From CAYRUP01 sp964489265 (GTDB lineage Bacteria > Pseudomonadota > Gammaproteobacteria > DSM-16500), in assembly GCA_964489265.1 (NCBI GenBank), contig CAZAXX010000024.1, forward strand, positions 1-30,293: a stretch of 30,293 bases of DNA, in the 5' to 3' direction. Positions 7,860 to 16,057 of this stretch are shown piece after piece. The position numbers were made by a program, and so were the translations under genes. Position 1 is the first letter of the stretch; each line of letters opens with the position of its first letter. A model generated the notes under the pieces. It was given only the letters and a program-made list of their open reading frames with translations, ran no database searches and was not told the origin of the DNA.

Positions 7860-9419
7860 TCAACTTAATACGCAGCGCGACTGCTTATCATTTGTCTCCA
7901 GGGATTTTACAGTCTCCTGCGCGGGATTTTGAGTAAATAATAAATTGTTACCTGCTAATTTTATACTTAAAAAACTATCTAAACCTTTTTTACCTGCCCG
8001 CGCTCGCTTATAATCTGCGCCTGATGTAATACGATTTACTGTTTCTTGTAGCGCTGATAAATTTTGTTCTGGATTGGTTTTAGCGTTTTGTGTTTTTTCT
8101 TCAAGCTCACGGACTCTATTTTTGCTTATTGACGAAAGACTCGATTTAAATTGTTTATATTCATTAGTGGCTGATTCAACACTGCCAATATATAATTTTT
8201 TTAATGCCAAATAAGAACTTTGTAATTGATTTGGCATATCTCTACGAATATCTGCACGATAAGCATAGGGTCCACCATTGTTGAAAGGTGGAACGGCCCT
8301 TAACCCTGAGCTTTCGCATAAGTTTTGTGAAAATTTCTCATATGAAATTCGGCAAAGTTTTATTTTTTCGCCGGGGTTAGATCCAAAATTTGGATCAAGA
8401 AATAGAACCTGTTCTTGAATTCCATTAGATGTTTTAACACGTTCTACTCCTACAATCGTAATTGCATGCGATGAATTGTAGGGTTTTGTTTTTGCTAAAC
8501 GTGGCCAGTGATATGTTTCATAATCACCTAAATCATTGCCTCGCGTAGGTGGTTCAGCATAATATGGGGCACCAATGAATGCATTCACAACTAAAACATT
8601 TTCTGATTCTAAAGTTTTTTCCAAGCCTGCAAAACCTTCTTCTGGATGCCATTGAGATACGATAAGACCATATCTTTCAGCAGCAACTGCAATTATAAAC
8701 ATCCAAGATAAATTGCATATCTTACTTAAAGGCAATTCTTCGACTTTACTAGGGCTAATCAAATTATCTGCAACTGTTGTGCCATATCTTCTATGATAAA
8801 CAGAATGAATCCAGTCGAGAATTGCTTGTTTAGGATTTGAATATCCCAAGCGAATAAGGGTGTCATGACAAATCGCAATCACTTTTTTACAATCTTCAGC
8901 GTTATACGGACTATCTGGAATTAATGCCAATTTTTCGTCTAACTGTAATTTACGCTCATCTAGTTCTTTTATTGCTTTTATGAAATAAAATGCATCACTA
9001 ACCAATTGTTTACGATCCATATTAGGATTTTTAATATTAGCTTCTGACTCTACAGCTTTCTGTTTAATTTCTTCAGCTTTATCGGTTAATTGCGTGAATA
9101 CATCCATTACCCTAGAATCAATTTCGGTAATTTGTTTGCGATGGGATGAAATAATTTTTTCAATTTGTCTTTGTTGCACAACAAGTAAAGTTGCGGAATC
9201 ACCTTTTTGTTCTGCTTGAACATTGTCAGGAATACGCACAAGCGATTCGATTTTTTTTCCCACACGAACATCCGCACGTAAATTATCAAAGCTATATTTC
9301 CAACATGTTTTTCCTTTTTGGGCGGGTTGAGGAAGCCGCGCGTTATCAGAAATGTACTTTTTTCCGGAAGTTACTTGGTAATATAAACCATGTTTATGTT
9401 TAAAAAGTGCAAAAGGCAT
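7860..9419 (-). CDS. Putative papain-like cysteine protease with C-terminal CaaX box (CVLS)
   Basis: This 519-residue protein has no signal peptide. Near the N-terminus QKGKTCWKYSF (34-44) has the Gln...Cys-Trp arrangement of papain-fold peptidases, with Cys39 the likely nucleophile. A histidine region SHAITIVGVE (His318) is followed by FLDPN (Asp342, Asn344), the usual order Cys, His, Asn/Asp. Charged, Leu/Gln/Lys-rich segments at about 83-165 and 400-460 look like coiled coil. The last four residues are CVLS, read directly at 7863-7874 before TGA. This is a canonical CaaX prenylation signal, the same tetrapeptide that ends human H-Ras. Bacteria do not farnesylate proteins, so the box points to delivery into a eukaryotic cell and lipidation there. 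AGGGT lies just upstream of ATG 9419. The fold and family are inferred from motifs only, and the exact family is unrecognised. Confidence 0.65.
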   Translation of the reverse strand: MPFALFKHKHGLYYQVTSGKKYISDNARLPQPAQKGKTCWKYSFDNLRADVRVGKKIESLVRIPDNVQAEQKGDSATLLVVQQRQIEKIISSHRKQITEIDSRVMDVFTQLTDKAEEIKQKAVESEANIKNPNMDRKQLVSDAFYFIKAIKELDERKLQLDEKLALIPDSPYNAEDCKKVIAICHDTLIRLGYSNPKQAILDWIHSVYHRRYGTTVADNLISPSKVEELPLSKICNLSWMFIIAVAAERYGLIVSQWHPEEGFAGLEKTLESENVLVVNAFIGAPYYAEPPTRGNDLGDYETYHWPRLAKTKPYNSSHAITIVGVERVKTSNGIQEQVLFLDPNFGSNPGEKIKLCRISYEKFSQNLCESSGLRAVPPFNNGGPYAYRADIRRDMPNQLQSSYLALKKLYIGSVESATNEYKQFKSSLSSISKNRVRELEEKTQNAKTNPEQNLSALQETVNRITSGADYKRARAGKKGLDSFLSIKLAGNNLLFTQNPAQETVKSLETNDKQSRCVLS

Positions 9420-9544
9420 AAATTACCCTGCATAGACGATTGTATGTATTTTTTGAATGGTATCTAACCACTCATCAAGCTGCAAGTAAAAAAGTCAATT
9501 CGACTCTAATTTGTGCAAAAACTGATTTGTGATGCACATTACTA

Positions 9545-9748
9545 GACGCTTACGCACATCCATATTCTTCTTGGGAGCGTGGATTAAATGAAAATACAAA
9601 TGGATTGGTTAGACAATATTTAAAAAAAGGATGTAGTTTTTTAGACATTACTGATATGGATTTAGAAATTATTATGAATGCGTTGAATAATAGACCACGG
9701 AAATGCTTGGGATATTTAACCCCTAATGAAATTTTTAAAATTAATTAA
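9545..9748 (+). pseudogene. IS30-family transposase, C-terminal remnant
   Basis: An open stretch ending in TAA at 9746-9748 encodes HPYSSWERGLNENTNGLVRQ, followed after a short linker by MNALNNRPRKCLGYLTPNEIF. This is the C-terminal end of an IS30 DDE transposase, including the region around its catalytic Glu (NENTNG). No N-terminal part, start codon or terminal inverted repeats are present, so it is a 67-codon relic. It fills most of the gene-free gap 9420-9792, and nothing else is evident there. It suggests past insertion or transfer in this accessory stretch. Confidence 0.85.
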
Positions 9749-9792
9749 TATTACATTGCATTAAGTGAAGGACAGTGTATTCCAACAATTTA

Positions 9793-10632
9793 TTATGGAG
9801 AAATATATTTTTTAATAATGTCGACCAAAGGTTGGGGAAGTGGAACTGTATTTTGCAGCATATTCTTAACTTTTTCAGACTCTGGTTGCACTAAGCCGGA
9901 TTCTTCTAATGTTTTCAAAATATTGATATAAAGATCAACAGTGTTTGGCTCCCGCTTACCGAAGATGGAGAGGGAGTTAGCTTTATTAATAGGAAATCTA
10001 TGGCGATCAAGCATAGCTTCATTAGGTATGCGTCCATTGAATTCTTCAATTAAAATTTGATAGAGTTTTTCAAAATCGTCTAGTTTTATAGAGCTCATAT
10101 TTTGGTGTTGGATTAATTTCTCAAAAATATTTTTTATCGATTTTGATACGGGTTTTTTCCCGTATTTTTCGCTAAGTTTTTCTCTACATCCTAACACGAA
10201 TTCGTGTGCAAGAATCATCTCGATCACTTTCTCTATTTTAGCGTGTGCAATTATATTCACTACTGCGACAGGAAAAGCTTCAGGAAAATAGCCAAGGCTT
10301 ATTCTATAAATAATAAAAGGGTTATAAAAAGAAGAAGCAGTAATGCATGCTTCTCCTAAATCAAACAACATGTAATTAATAAAAGAGAGAACTTGCTTTG
10401 GCCCCTTATGTTCGATCTTATAGTGTTGTACATTTGGATCTTCACTAGTCAGTTGTTGAACGGTTCCACTTTTTCTTCCTTGTATTAAAAGACCGTCTTC
10501 TGTGTCATTTTTTGAAAGTAGAAGTGAAATAACGACTGTGTCATTTGTTGAAGGATTAAGACAATCATCTATTTTTATTTCGAGACTATTATCAGGGTTA
10601 TAAACAGAATCATAAAATTTAAATTTTGTCAT
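9793..10632 (-). CDS. Hypothetical protein, family not recognised
   Basis: The protein is about 279 residues from ATG 10632. A GTG at 10644 would add four residues, and neither start has a convincing ribosome binding site. I do not recognise a family. There is no signal peptide or clear membrane helix. The N-terminal half is mixed beta-like sequence (VVISLLLSKNDTED, GLLIQGRKSGTVQQL). The middle is hydrophobic and aromatic (NYMLFDLGEACITASSFYNP), and an IIAHAKIEKVIEMILAHEFV stretch (helical, with two His) lies near the centre. The C-terminus is helical and charged, ending in PLPQPLVDIIKKYISP. It stands alone between an IS30 relic and palindromic repeats, beside two candidate effectors. An effector role is only a guess from context. 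Confidence 0.6.
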   Translation of the reverse strand: MTKFKFYDSVYNPDNSLEIKIDDCLNPSTNDTVVISLLLSKNDTEDGLLIQGRKSGTVQQLTSEDPNVQHYKIEHKGPKQVLSFINYMLFDLGEACITASSFYNPFIIYRISLGYFPEAFPVAVVNIIAHAKIEKVIEMILAHEFVLGCREKLSEKYGKKPVSKSIKNIFEKLIQHQNMSSIKLDDFEKLYQILIEEFNGRIPNEAMLDRHRFPINKANSLSIFGKREPNTVDLYINILKTLEESGLVQPESEKVKNMLQNTVPLPQPLVDIIKKYISP

Positions 10633-10839
10633 AAAAAGATACACATATAATTTTAGTGTATCAATTATACACTATAGCCTCCATAATATGAATAATAGTC
10701 TGTTAACTATTTTAATTTTAAGAAATACTCATATTATCAAGTGATTAGACCATGGTAGGATATTTTGTAATTTTTTAATAAATTGAAAATAGGTATGCAC
10801 TTATCACTGGAATCCGCCCCCCCTTGAATCCAATGACAA

Positions 10840-10863
10840 TTCCAGTAATGATAATTACTGGAA
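10840..10863. repeat. Perfect 10-bp hairpin
   Basis: ttccagtaat and attactggaa pair perfectly around a gata loop. No T-tract follows, so a terminator is unlikely. It lies in the gene-free stretch 10645-11102, which otherwise holds the palindromic repeat copies listed separately and AT-rich sequence with no gene I can support. Confidence 0.6.
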
Positions 10864-10891
10864 ATGTTATGCTTTAGCCGTGCGTGAAACA

Positions 10892-11002
10892 CTGTCATTC
10901 CCGCGAAGGCGGGAATCTATTAATGCCTCATGATAATGTCAAATTATTAAACTAATCTTGTAATAAATTTATAATAGATTCCCGCCTTCGCGGGAATGAC
11001 AG
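10892..11002. repeat. Inverted pair of palindromic intergenic repeats (attcccgc-gaag-gcgggaat type)
   Basis: One copy at 10892-10921 (ctgtcattcccgcgaaggcg...) is followed by its reverse complement at 10973-11002. Each copy contains its own 8-bp hairpin, attcccgc / gcgggaat. A third, decayed copy (cccttcgcaagaatgacag) follows at 11011-11029. The second hairpin is followed by gacag and six T residues and could weakly terminate plus-strand transcription. This repeat type is widespread between genes in host-associated proteobacteria and often gives false ORFs reading VIPAKAGI. Confidence 0.85.
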
Positions 11003-11102
11003 TTTTTTCCCCCTTCGCAAGAATGACAGCGTTCCCTGTCTGTTTTTTACGTAATAAAACATTTATCATGCCGTAGAAATTGAAAACAGCGCGGGAGCTT
11101 TG

Positions 11103-12380
11103 ATGAGTTACAAACAAAAAAATATATGGCATATCATTATCGGTGGAACAATTGGTAATTTAACCGAATGGTATAATTTTTTATTATATGGCTATTTGGC
11201 TTCTGCTATTTCTCACGTGTTTTTTCCATCACATAATCAACTCTTATCACTCACTTTAACATTTACCGTTTTTGCTATGAGTTTTTTTGTGCGTCCATTT
11301 GGAGGCATTTTATTTGGTTGGATTGGCGATACTTATGGACGTCAACGTGCGTTAATAATTTCTCTGACGATGATGGCAATTCCAACATTTTTAATAGGAT
11401 GCTTACCAAGCTACAATTCCATTGGCATATTGAGTCCAATATTATTATGTCTTTTTCGTATTTGTCAGGGTCTTTCGGCTGGCGGCGAACATACCGGATC
11501 CGCTGTATACGTAGCAGAATATGCCCCACCCCAGCGTCGTACATTATGGATTAGTACTGTACCAACGAGTGCCGCACTTGGCATTCTCATCAGCTCGCTT
11601 GCAGCATTATTTATTGTTAATATTTTTTCACAAGAACAATTATTAGCATGGGGCTGGCGCACAGGTTATTGGGCAGGAACCTTGCTTTGTGTGATAAGTT
11701 TATTATTACGAGTCACTTTACCAGAAACGCCCGCTTTCCAAAAACTTCAACAAAGAAAAATAAATCGTCGTTCATCACTTGCTGTTTTATTCAGTGATCC
11801 AAATGCCATAAAAAAAGTATTCCTTGTTATTAGTCTTGCGAGTGCTTGGGGCGTATTCTATCAAATTTTATTTATTTGGATGCCCACCTATCTAGCTAAC
11901 ATTAATCATTTTTCTAACAGTGTCACATTACAAATTAATAGTTTTTTCTTGGCTCTTTTTATTTGTTTGATAGTCGTCGTAGGTTATTGTGCTGACTATA
12001 TCAGTCGTAAGGTTTTGTTAATTGCAGCGAGTATTGGAATTTTTATTTTTAGCTATCCATTCTTTATGTTGTTATCCTCGGGTTCGCTCGTGGAAGTATG
12101 CATTGCCATGACAATATTTACCGTACTTTTCTGCCTTTTCATACCAACCGCTTTTGTTTGCATGATAGAAGCTTTTGATACGCCAATACGCTATTCCGGA
12201 CTTTCTTTTGGATTCAATGTCGGCTTGGCAATTTTTGGTGGTACGTGTCCTTTGATTGCCACCTGGTTAATTGAAGTGACTGGCAACAACAAATCGCCCG
12301 CGCTTTACCTCATGTTATTTGCAGTCATTGCATTCATTACTTCAATTTATATTCAAGATAAAAGAGGAAGGATAATTTAA
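11103..12380 (+). CDS. MFS transporter, metabolite:proton symporter (ProP/KgtP-like)
   Basis: This 425-residue polytopic membrane protein has about 12 hydrophobic helices. The start EWYNFLLYGYLA (TM1) and the loop 2-3 signature GWIGDTYGRQRAL (family G-x3-D-x2-G-R-R/K) place it in the metabolite:H+ symporter branch of the major facilitator superfamily. That branch includes ProP, ShiA and KgtP. GGEHTGSAVYVAEYAPPQRRT is the typical TM4-TM5 region with an RR basic loop. ATG 11103 is chosen over the upstream in-frame TTG because GGGAG lies 5 nt before it (11093-11097). The substrate cannot be told from sequence; small organic acids or compatible solutes are usual for the branch. It may be the first gene of a plus-strand set with the two following genes. 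Confidence 0.88.
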   Translation: MSYKQKNIWHIIIGGTIGNLTEWYNFLLYGYLASAISHVFFPSHNQLLSLTLTFTVFAMSFFVRPFGGILFGWIGDTYGRQRALIISLTMMAIPTFLIGCLPSYNSIGILSPILLCLFRICQGLSAGGEHTGSAVYVAEYAPPQRRTLWISTVPTSAALGILISSLAALFIVNIFSQEQLLAWGWRTGYWAGTLLCVISLLLRVTLPETPAFQKLQQRKINRRSSLAVLFSDPNAIKKVFLVISLASAWGVFYQILFIWMPTYLANINHFSNSVTLQINSFFLALFICLIVVVGYCADYISRKVLLIAASIGIFIFSYPFFMLLSSGSLVEVCIAMTIFTVLFCLFIPTAFVCMIEAFDTPIRYSGLSFGFNVGLAIFGGTCPLIATWLIEVTGNNKSPALYLMLFAVIAFITSIYIQDKRGRII

Positions 12381-12445
12381 GATTTCACTTCACCATAAAG
12401 AGTGTTATCGTATCTAAAATTTTTATTTTGCAAGGGAATGCAAAA

Positions 12446-13189
12446 ATGAAGCGAATTATTTATTTCATCTTAGCTCTGGTTTTTCCACTCGCAGGCTACG
12501 CTGCCAATTACACCAAACAATTCAATTTATATGGCGGGATCAGTTACCCAAACGTCAGTAGCAGTGGCATCATCATCGCATCCGATGAACGAGACACTCT
12601 GCATTCAACAAGCTCCGGCAGTGACGTGATTGGCGGTTTAGGCCTTTCGTATAATTATGTACTGCCACCCGATCTCGTTCAAAAATTTCATCATGCACTT
12701 TATGACGCATCACTGGGTTTAGATTTATTTGTTTTTAACACAACTGACAGCGGTGAAACCTATTTATTTGGTCAAGCTGATTTAGCTGATTATCGCTATC
12801 GATTAAAATTACAAACTGCACGTTTAATGTTAGATGGAACCGTTGGATTACATCCATTTTGGCAAGACATTATTCCGTTTATCACAGCAGGCCTCGGAGT
12901 TGCTCGCATCAATGCAACCTATGCAGAAAACGTTAAAGCGAGCCAAGGTGTTTTTGGTGGCGAATTATATCTTCCGAACCACACTACTTATAATTTCACT
13001 TATTCATTCGGTGCAGGCTTAAAAAAATCATTGAGCAAACGCGTATTGCTTTCCATATTGTATCTTTATACTAATCTTGGAGTCGCAAGCACTTCAACTA
13101 ATTCAACTGAAATTACTATCCTGAAACCCATCACAGCAAAAATACAAACAAACACTGCCTTACTTGAATTAAGCGTAATACTTGATTAA
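12446..13189 (+). CDS. Predicted outer-membrane beta-barrel protein
   Basis: This 247-residue protein starts with a signal peptide (MKRIIYFILALVFPLAGYA, cleavage likely before ANYTK). The rest shows alternating polar and hydrophobic strands such as QFNLYGGISYP, GGLGLSYNYVL, DASLGLDLFVF, PFITAGLGVARI and YSFGAGLKKSL. It ends in ALLELSVILD, a final strand without the usual terminal Phe. This is the pattern of a small opacity/OmpA-like barrel of about 8-10 strands. ATG 12446 is preferred over TTG 12428 because AAGGGA sits 8 nt upstream. The thaumatin-like gene starts 11 nt after its stop, so the two are probably co-transcribed. Confidence 0.7.
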   Translation: MKRIIYFILALVFPLAGYAANYTKQFNLYGGISYPNVSSSGIIIASDERDTLHSTSSGSDVIGGLGLSYNYVLPPDLVQKFHHALYDASLGLDLFVFNTTDSGETYLFGQADLADYRYRLKLQTARLMLDGTVGLHPFWQDIIPFITAGLGVARINATYAENVKASQGVFGGELYLPNHTTYNFTYSFGAGLKKSLSKRVLLSILYLYTNLGVASTSTNSTEITILKPITAKIQTNTALLELSVILD

Positions 13190-13200
13190 CGAAGGAAACT

Positions 13201-14862
13201 ATGAAGATATTTAAATTTCTGTTATTGCTTGTACTTGGAATTTATTCTGACTGTGTCAAAGCGGATCCTACATTATTTTTTGGTATTCAGCCAACATCAG
13301 TTCAAGTCAGTTATGGCGCAACAGCGCAAAGAATCACATTGCAATTCTATATCGTCAATAACACACCTACAGCACAAGTCATTCATTCTTACGCGCTTGT
13401 TCCGAATGCACGGAGTGCCTATGTGAGAGTGTTAGGTTATGCCAATACGTGTCGTGATGTTATTCCTGCGCGTGGACCGCATGGTGTCTGTACTGCTTAT
13501 GCGACTATTTCAGCTATAGGTGCACAGACCGTCGGACAAAGAATTCCTGCTTTCAGTATGCGATTTGCCATGGTTTATGGACCGCGCAAACAAGCCATCA
13601 GCACCACATTTTTTCCAATTACTTTTGCAGATGGCACACTTACCACAGCAACACGTACGATTAAATTTATAAATAAATGTACGAATCAAGTTTGGCTTGG
13701 TGTTTCATCTGGCGCAACGAATAGCATTAAAGTTGATCCAGCTCATCCTGCTGATTTGGCTAGTTGTGTAAACAATACGGATTGTTATCCAGGATCACAA
13801 TGTATTTTAGTTCACACTGTGCCTAGTGTTTTACGCCATTGTTTTTGGCTAAATCCAGCGCCTGCTGGGAATGTCTATTTACTTCCTGCAAACACAGGTA
13901 CAAACACAGTGACTTTCAACACTTACAATAATGGTATTGATGCAGTGTGGAGTGGCGGCGTGACAGCGCGCACTGATTGCGGTAGTGGCACCTGCACAAC
14001 TGGTGATTGCGGAGGCGGTGGTGGTGCGTGTCCAACTGGTGTTGGTTTTTCTGCACCTATCACAGCATCTGAATTTACTTTTTTAGGTAAAAATCCGGTT
14101 GTTTATTCAAATACACCGAATGGCAACACTGATAAAGATACTTATGATGTCACGCTTATTAATGGCGCTGTTACTCCGATCAGTATGGCACCCACCAATG
14201 GCACATGGGGTGGCGCAAGCGCACCTTATTCGTGTGGCACACCGGGTAGCGCGACAGCGCAAAGTCCATTGGGCGCGTGCACATGGAATTCGTTTACACC
14301 ACCCTCGAGTGATGATTATAACTGGGTGACTTACACGACCACGGCCTGTGGCTCATGCACAGGCTCTGAAGTCTGTGGTCAAAGCTTTAATCCTCTCGCA
14401 GCGCCTGGCTCAAAAATTGGGAAAAATTGTGGAATATTATTAGGTTATTGGACTGCAGATGCAATTTGCGCGAAAGATCCTTTACACAATGTCGCACCAT
14501 TTACTTGTCCCGTGCCTGTGCAAGGCGCATTAACGTTTGCGGATTTATATGGTTGCAGCACAGGCGCTTTAAGCAAATCTTGCTATACCATAGGTGCTAT
14601 ATCAACGTGTTGTGGTTGTGTGAATTGGAGCACTATTCCCGGTGTAAATGTGCCAGCAAGTCCAATCACTGGGCTCTGCCAAGCAATCAACCCGAATTGG
14701 ACAAATAACGCAAAAGACAAATTAATTTGGTTAAAGACAGCATGCCCTACTGCTTATAGTTATCCTTATGATGATGCAAGCAGCACGTTTACATGCCAAG
14801 TGTTGAATGCTCAAAATATAAATTCGACAAATTATACTGTGACGTTTTGTCCGCAGTTGTAG
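13201..14862 (+). CDS. Secreted thaumatin-like protein with N-terminal Ig-like domain
   Basis: This is a 553-residue secreted protein with a signal peptide at 1-21 (MKIFKFLLLLVLGIYSDCVKA). Residues 22-150 form a beta-rich, Ig/chaperone-like domain. From about 154 the sequence matches the thaumatin family: INKCTNQVWLGVS, then ARTDCGSGTCTTGDCGG (C265, TGDC 267-270), ITASEFTF, DTYDVTLINGA, and near the end CPTAYSYPYDDASSTFTC (515-532) and YTVTFCP. It is Cys-rich, consistent with many disulfides. The domain is longer than plant thaumatins (about 200 residues) because of an insertion with extra Cys motifs between TLINGA and the CPTAYSY block. Plant and fungal relatives bind or cleave beta-glucans and act in defence. 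Bacterial members are uncommon and their role is unknown. AAGGA lies upstream of ATG 13201. Confidence 0.9.
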   Translation: MKIFKFLLLLVLGIYSDCVKADPTLFFGIQPTSVQVSYGATAQRITLQFYIVNNTPTAQVIHSYALVPNARSAYVRVLGYANTCRDVIPARGPHGVCTAYATISAIGAQTVGQRIPAFSMRFAMVYGPRKQAISTTFFPITFADGTLTTATRTIKFINKCTNQVWLGVSSGATNSIKVDPAHPADLASCVNNTDCYPGSQCILVHTVPSVLRHCFWLNPAPAGNVYLLPANTGTNTVTFNTYNNGIDAVWSGGVTARTDCGSGTCTTGDCGGGGGACPTGVGFSAPITASEFTFLGKNPVVYSNTPNGNTDKDTYDVTLINGAVTPISMAPTNGTWGGASAPYSCGTPGSATAQSPLGACTWNSFTPPSSDDYNWVTYTTTACGSCTGSEVCGQSFNPLAAPGSKIGKNCGILLGYWTADAICAKDPLHNVAPFTCPVPVQGALTFADLYGCSTGALSKSCYTIGAISTCCGCVNWSTIPGVNVPASPITGLCQAINPNWTNNAKDKLIWLKTACPTAYSYPYDDASSTFTCQVLNAQNINSTNYTVTFCPQL

Positions 14863-14873
14863 GATGGTTTGAT

Positions 14874-14977
14874 TTTTCGTGCCCGCGCCCGTTTTTTCTT
14901 CGCGTAAAAAACTAAGCTTTTTTTATCGGTTTGTCGAAGAAAAGACGGGCTCGGGCACGCACACGGGCTCGGGCACG
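14874..14977. terminator. GC-rich inverted repeat between convergent genes, probable bidirectional terminator
   Basis: Left arm ttttcgtgcccgcgcccg plus ttttttcttcg (14874-14902) pairs with cgaagaaaagacgggctcgg (from 14935) and continues through gcacg to 14959. The right-hand GC block is duplicated (cgggctcgggcacg again at about 14964-14977), so either copy can pair with the left arm. Long T/A tracts flank the stems on both strands. It lies between the thaumatin-like gene and cheB, which converge here. Confidence 0.6.
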
Positions 14978-15007
14978 AAAGATCAGTGAGCACAACTTTC
15001 CAGTGAT

Positions 15008-16057
15008 TTACCGAATAATATTTATTAGATACTGCGCAATCTGATCGAGTGCAACGACGTTATCCACTGCACCGAGTGATTGCGCAACACCCGCCATACC
15101 AAACACCACAGCGCTTTTTTCATCCTGAATAATGGTATGACTGTGTGCTTTCTTTAAATCTAACAAACCATCCGCACCATCAAAACCCATCCCAGTCAGC
15201 AATACACCTATCGCTTTGTCACCGCACGCTTTTGCAATGGATTGAAATAAAACGGATACCGAAGGACAAAAGCCAGAAACTGGAGCACCGGAAACTAATT
15301 TTGCGACCAACTGTCCTTGAATTGATTTCACCGTTAGATGATATTTATCTGGCGCAAAATAAACTGTTCCACCTGTTAAAACTTCCTGATCAACCGCATT
15401 TTTTATTTTTAACTTTGTATTTTCATTTAACCATTGCACAAATCCATCGATATAACCAGGAATCATGTGCTGCACAATCACAATTGGAATACGAAAATCA
15501 CTTGGTAATTTTGTTAAAATAATTTTTAAAGCATGTGGTCCACCGACTGAGGTGCCAATAGCCACAAGTTCAAAATTATTTTTTTTTGTTCGAATTTCAC
15601 GAGGTACTGAAAGCTTTTGTGTGGCAGATTCCTGATAAAATCGTCTGCGTATTACTTTGATTTCAGCCATACTGCGAACTGTATCAATCAACCGTTTTTT
15701 TTCAATATTAAAATTAGCAGAATGTATATTAACAGGTTTATCTAATACACATAATGCACCTGCATCCAATGCTTCGTAAGTTGCATTAGTTAAGCTCTTA
15801 TTTAAATGCGAACTGATAACAACAATAGGTGTTGGATTGCTTCGCATGATATATCGAATCGCTTCATAACCATCCATCACAGGCATGAGAATATCCATGG
15901 TAATTAGATCGGGCTTTAATTTCTCAGCAAGCGCGATCGCTTCTTTACCATTGATAGCAGAACCAACTACTTCAATATCTTCCGACGACGAAAAGATATG
16001 CTTTAAAATAGCTAATTCTGTTGCTGAGTCATCTACAATTAGAATTCTTATCATCAT
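15008..16057 (-). CDS. cheB: CheB-type protein-glutamate methylesterase (WspF-like)
   Basis: The protein is 349 residues. The N-terminal receiver domain has the acidic pair Asp9-Asp10 and phospho-acceptor Asp55 (LITMDILMPVMDG), plus Lys107. After a short linker comes the CheB methylesterase domain with its catalytic triad: Ser170 in AIGTSVGGPHAL, His197 in VIVQHMIPGY, and Asp293 in LLTGMGFDGADG. It removes methyl groups from receptor glutamates and is activated by phosphorylation from CheA. Its ATG overlaps the cheA stop by one base (TAATG), so translation is coupled. A second ATG follows immediately at 16054. It is the last gene of the chemosensory operon, where WspF sits relative to WspE. 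Confidence 0.95.
   Translation of the reverse strand: MMIRILIVDDSATELAILKHIFSSSEDIEVVGSAINGKEAIALAEKLKPDLITMDILMPVMDGYEAIRYIMRSNPTPIVVISSHLNKSLTNATYEALDAGALCVLDKPVNIHSANFNIEKKRLIDTVRSMAEIKVIRRRFYQESATQKLSVPREIRTKKNNFELVAIGTSVGGPHALKIILTKLPSDFRIPIVIVQHMIPGYIDGFVQWLNENTKLKIKNAVDQEVLTGGTVYFAPDKYHLTVKSIQGQLVAKLVSGAPVSGFCPSVSVLFQSIAKACGDKAIGVLLTGMGFDGADGLLDLKKAHSHTIIQDEKSAVVFGMAGVAQSLGAVDNVVALDQIAQYLINIIR

Noticed and set aside
10892..11002. Possible CRISPR-like repeat
   Set aside because: The copies are in opposite orientation, only two or three exist, and each is palindromic; no regular spacers or cas genes.
10947..11132. Minus-strand ORF of 61 codons containing VIPAKAGIY
   Set aside because: This peptide is the familiar false translation of the attcccgcgaaggcgggaat repeat.
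12428..12445. Upstream TTG start for the barrel gene
   Set aside because: The ATG at 12446 has a good ribosome binding site and begins directly with a signal peptide.
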